Position numbers and translations under genes: made by a program
The notes under the pieces: model-generated
Told to the model about the DNA's origin: nothing
Databases searched by the model: none
The model's input: the letters and a program-made list of their open reading frames with translations, nothing else
DNA from: an uncultured Clostridia bacterium
Lineage (GTDB): Bacteria > Bacillota > Clostridia > Oscillospirales > Ruminococcaceae
Assembly (NCBI GenBank): GCA_947624425.1
Contig: CANQKG010000037.1
Coordinates: 1-9,970, forward strand
Direction: 5' to 3'
Length of the DNA stretch: 9,970 nt
In this document: piece after piece, positions 8,835-9,970 of the stretch
How the letters are laid out: every line of letters begins with the position of its first letter
Numbering within the stretch: position 1 is the stretch's first letter

Positions 8835-9970
8835 ATGATGGAATTTAACACCTTTGAATCGATCAAGATCGGTCTCGCTTCACCGGATCAGATCCGGGAA
8901 TGGTCCTACGGAGAGGTCAAAAAGCCGGAGACGATCAATTACCGTACTCTGAAGCCGGAACGGGACGGATTGTTCTGTGAGCGCATTTTCGGGCCGCAGA
9001 AGGACTGGGAATGTCACTGCGGCAAGTATAAGCGGCTGCGTTATAAGGGTAAGATCTGCGAACGCTGCGGCGTGGAGGTCACCCGTGCCAAGGTGCGCCG
9101 TGAGCGCATGGGCCATATCGAGCTGGCGGCGCCTGTCTCCCATATCTGGTATTTCAAGGGGATCCCTTCCCGTATGGGTCTGCTGCTGGACATCACACCC
9201 AGACGGCTGGAGGAAGTGCTGTATTTTGCAAAATATATCGTGATCGACCCGGGCGATACCGGTATGGATAAGTGCCAGCTTCTTTCTGAGCAGGAATATC
9301 TGGATATGCGGGAGAAGTATGAGGACGATTTCCGCGCCGGCATGGGCGCCGAGGCGGTTCGGGAGCTTCTAAAAGAGCTGGATCTGGATCAGATGTCGGC
9401 TGATATGCGGGAGGAGCTGGAAAACGCCACCGGTCAGAAGCGGGTTCGCCTGCTCAAACGGCTGGAGGTGGTGGAGGCATTCCGCCAGTCCGGGAACCGT
9501 CCCGAGTGGATGATTTTGGAAGTCCTGCCGGTCATTCCGCCCGACCTGCGCCCGATGGCGCAGCTGGACGGCGGCCGGTTTGCGACCTCCGACTTAAACG
9601 ATCTCTACCGTCGCGTCATCAACCGGAATAACCGTCTGCAGCGGCTGCTGGAACTCAATGCGCCGGACATCATCGTCCGGAATGAGAAGCGGATGCTGCA
9701 GGAGGCGGTGGACGCGCTGATCGACAACGGCAGACGGGGCAGACCGGTGACGGGGCCGAACAACCGCCCGCTCAAATCGCTGTCCGATATGCTCAAAGGT
9801 AAGCAGGGACGGTTCCGCCAGAATCTGCTCGGTAAGCGGGTGGACTATTCGGGGCGTTCGGTCATCGTGGTCGGACCCGATCTGAAAATGTACCAGTGCG
9901 GCCTGCCGAAGGAGATGGCGCTGGAGCTGTTCAAGCCTTTTGTGATGAAGCGGCTGGTCGAGACCGGCGC
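8835..9970 (+). CDS. rpoC: DNA-directed RNA polymerase beta' subunit, 5' part
   Basis: N-terminal part (378 full codons) of the beta' subunit; the gene runs off the window end. It is recognised from FNTFESIKIGLASPDQIREWS and INYRTLKPERDGLFCERIFG, from the zinc-binding domain with C60, C62, C75 and C78 (CHCGKYKR, then CERCGVEV), from the clamp segment WYFKGIPSRMG, and from the conserved core block LLGKRVDYSGRSVIVVGP (about 331-348). The window ends before the NADFDGD motif that holds the catalytic magnesium. The start is ATG 8835 or ATG 8838, one codon apart. It forms an operon with rpoB and supplies the second half of the polymerase active centre. No internal stop or frameshift is seen in the visible part. 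Confidence 0.98.
   Translation, partial: MMEFNTFESIKIGLASPDQIREWSYGEVKKPETINYRTLKPERDGLFCERIFGPQKDWECHCGKYKRLRYKGKICERCGVEVTRAKVRRERMGHIELAAPVSHIWYFKGIPSRMGLLLDITPRRLEEVLYFAKYIVIDPGDTGMDKCQLLSEQEYLDMREKYEDDFRAGMGAEAVRELLKELDLDQMSADMREELENATGQKRVRLLKRLEVVEAFRQSGNRPEWMILEVLPVIPPDLRPMAQLDGGRFATSDLNDLYRRVINRNNRLQRLLELNAPDIIVRNEKRMLQEAVDALIDNGRRGRPVTGPNNRPLKSLSDMLKGKQGRFRQNLLGKRVDYSGRSVIVVGPDLKMYQCGLPKEMALELFKPFVMKRLVETG

Overview
The window reads as a chromosomal housekeeping locus from a low- to mid-GC Gram-positive bacterium of class Clostridia, most likely an Oscillospirales/Ruminococcaceae-type gut organism. This rests on the dgt-dnaG-rpoD gene order, a short (361 aa) sigma-A-type factor, a Firmicutes-style RpoB (for example the RDVHYSHYGRMCPIETPEG stretch) and small palindromic repeats of a kind I remember from that group. 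No database search was possible. Every supported gene lies on the + strand, and the genes look GC-rich beside an AT-richer intergenic region.

Region 1 (61-4349) is a tightly packed run: a dGTP triphosphohydrolase-like HD protein (dgt), DNA primase (dnaG), the primary sigma factor (rpoD/sigA) and an Rrf2-family regulator with a four-cysteine cluster. Gaps are 18, 14 and 12 nt, which suggests one operon. It links dNTP pool control, replication priming and transcription initiation, as in the classical macromolecular-synthesis operon. The Rrf2 gene at its end is an unexpected passenger.

Region 2 (4350-5039, 690 nt) has no convincing protein gene but is dense in structure. It holds two inverted copies of a 50-nt double-hairpin module with compensatory stem changes, four copies of the 8-nt core ACTTGCTT, a perfect 12-bp inverted repeat whose arms sit beside two promoter-like sequences, a possible small-RNA transcription unit, two tandem intrinsic terminators, a strong sigma-A promoter for rpoBC and a leader of about 158 nt. 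The leader can form mutually exclusive pairings.

Region 3 (5040-9970) is rpoB (complete, with a 74-residue acidic tail) followed after 15 nt by rpoC, which is cut by the window end. The primary sigma factor and the two large RNA polymerase subunits therefore lie within about 7 kb on one strand, and the usual rplJ-rplL genes are absent upstream of rpoB.

No novel defence or mobile system is visible. The most promising undescribed material is regulatory and structural, in 4350-5039.
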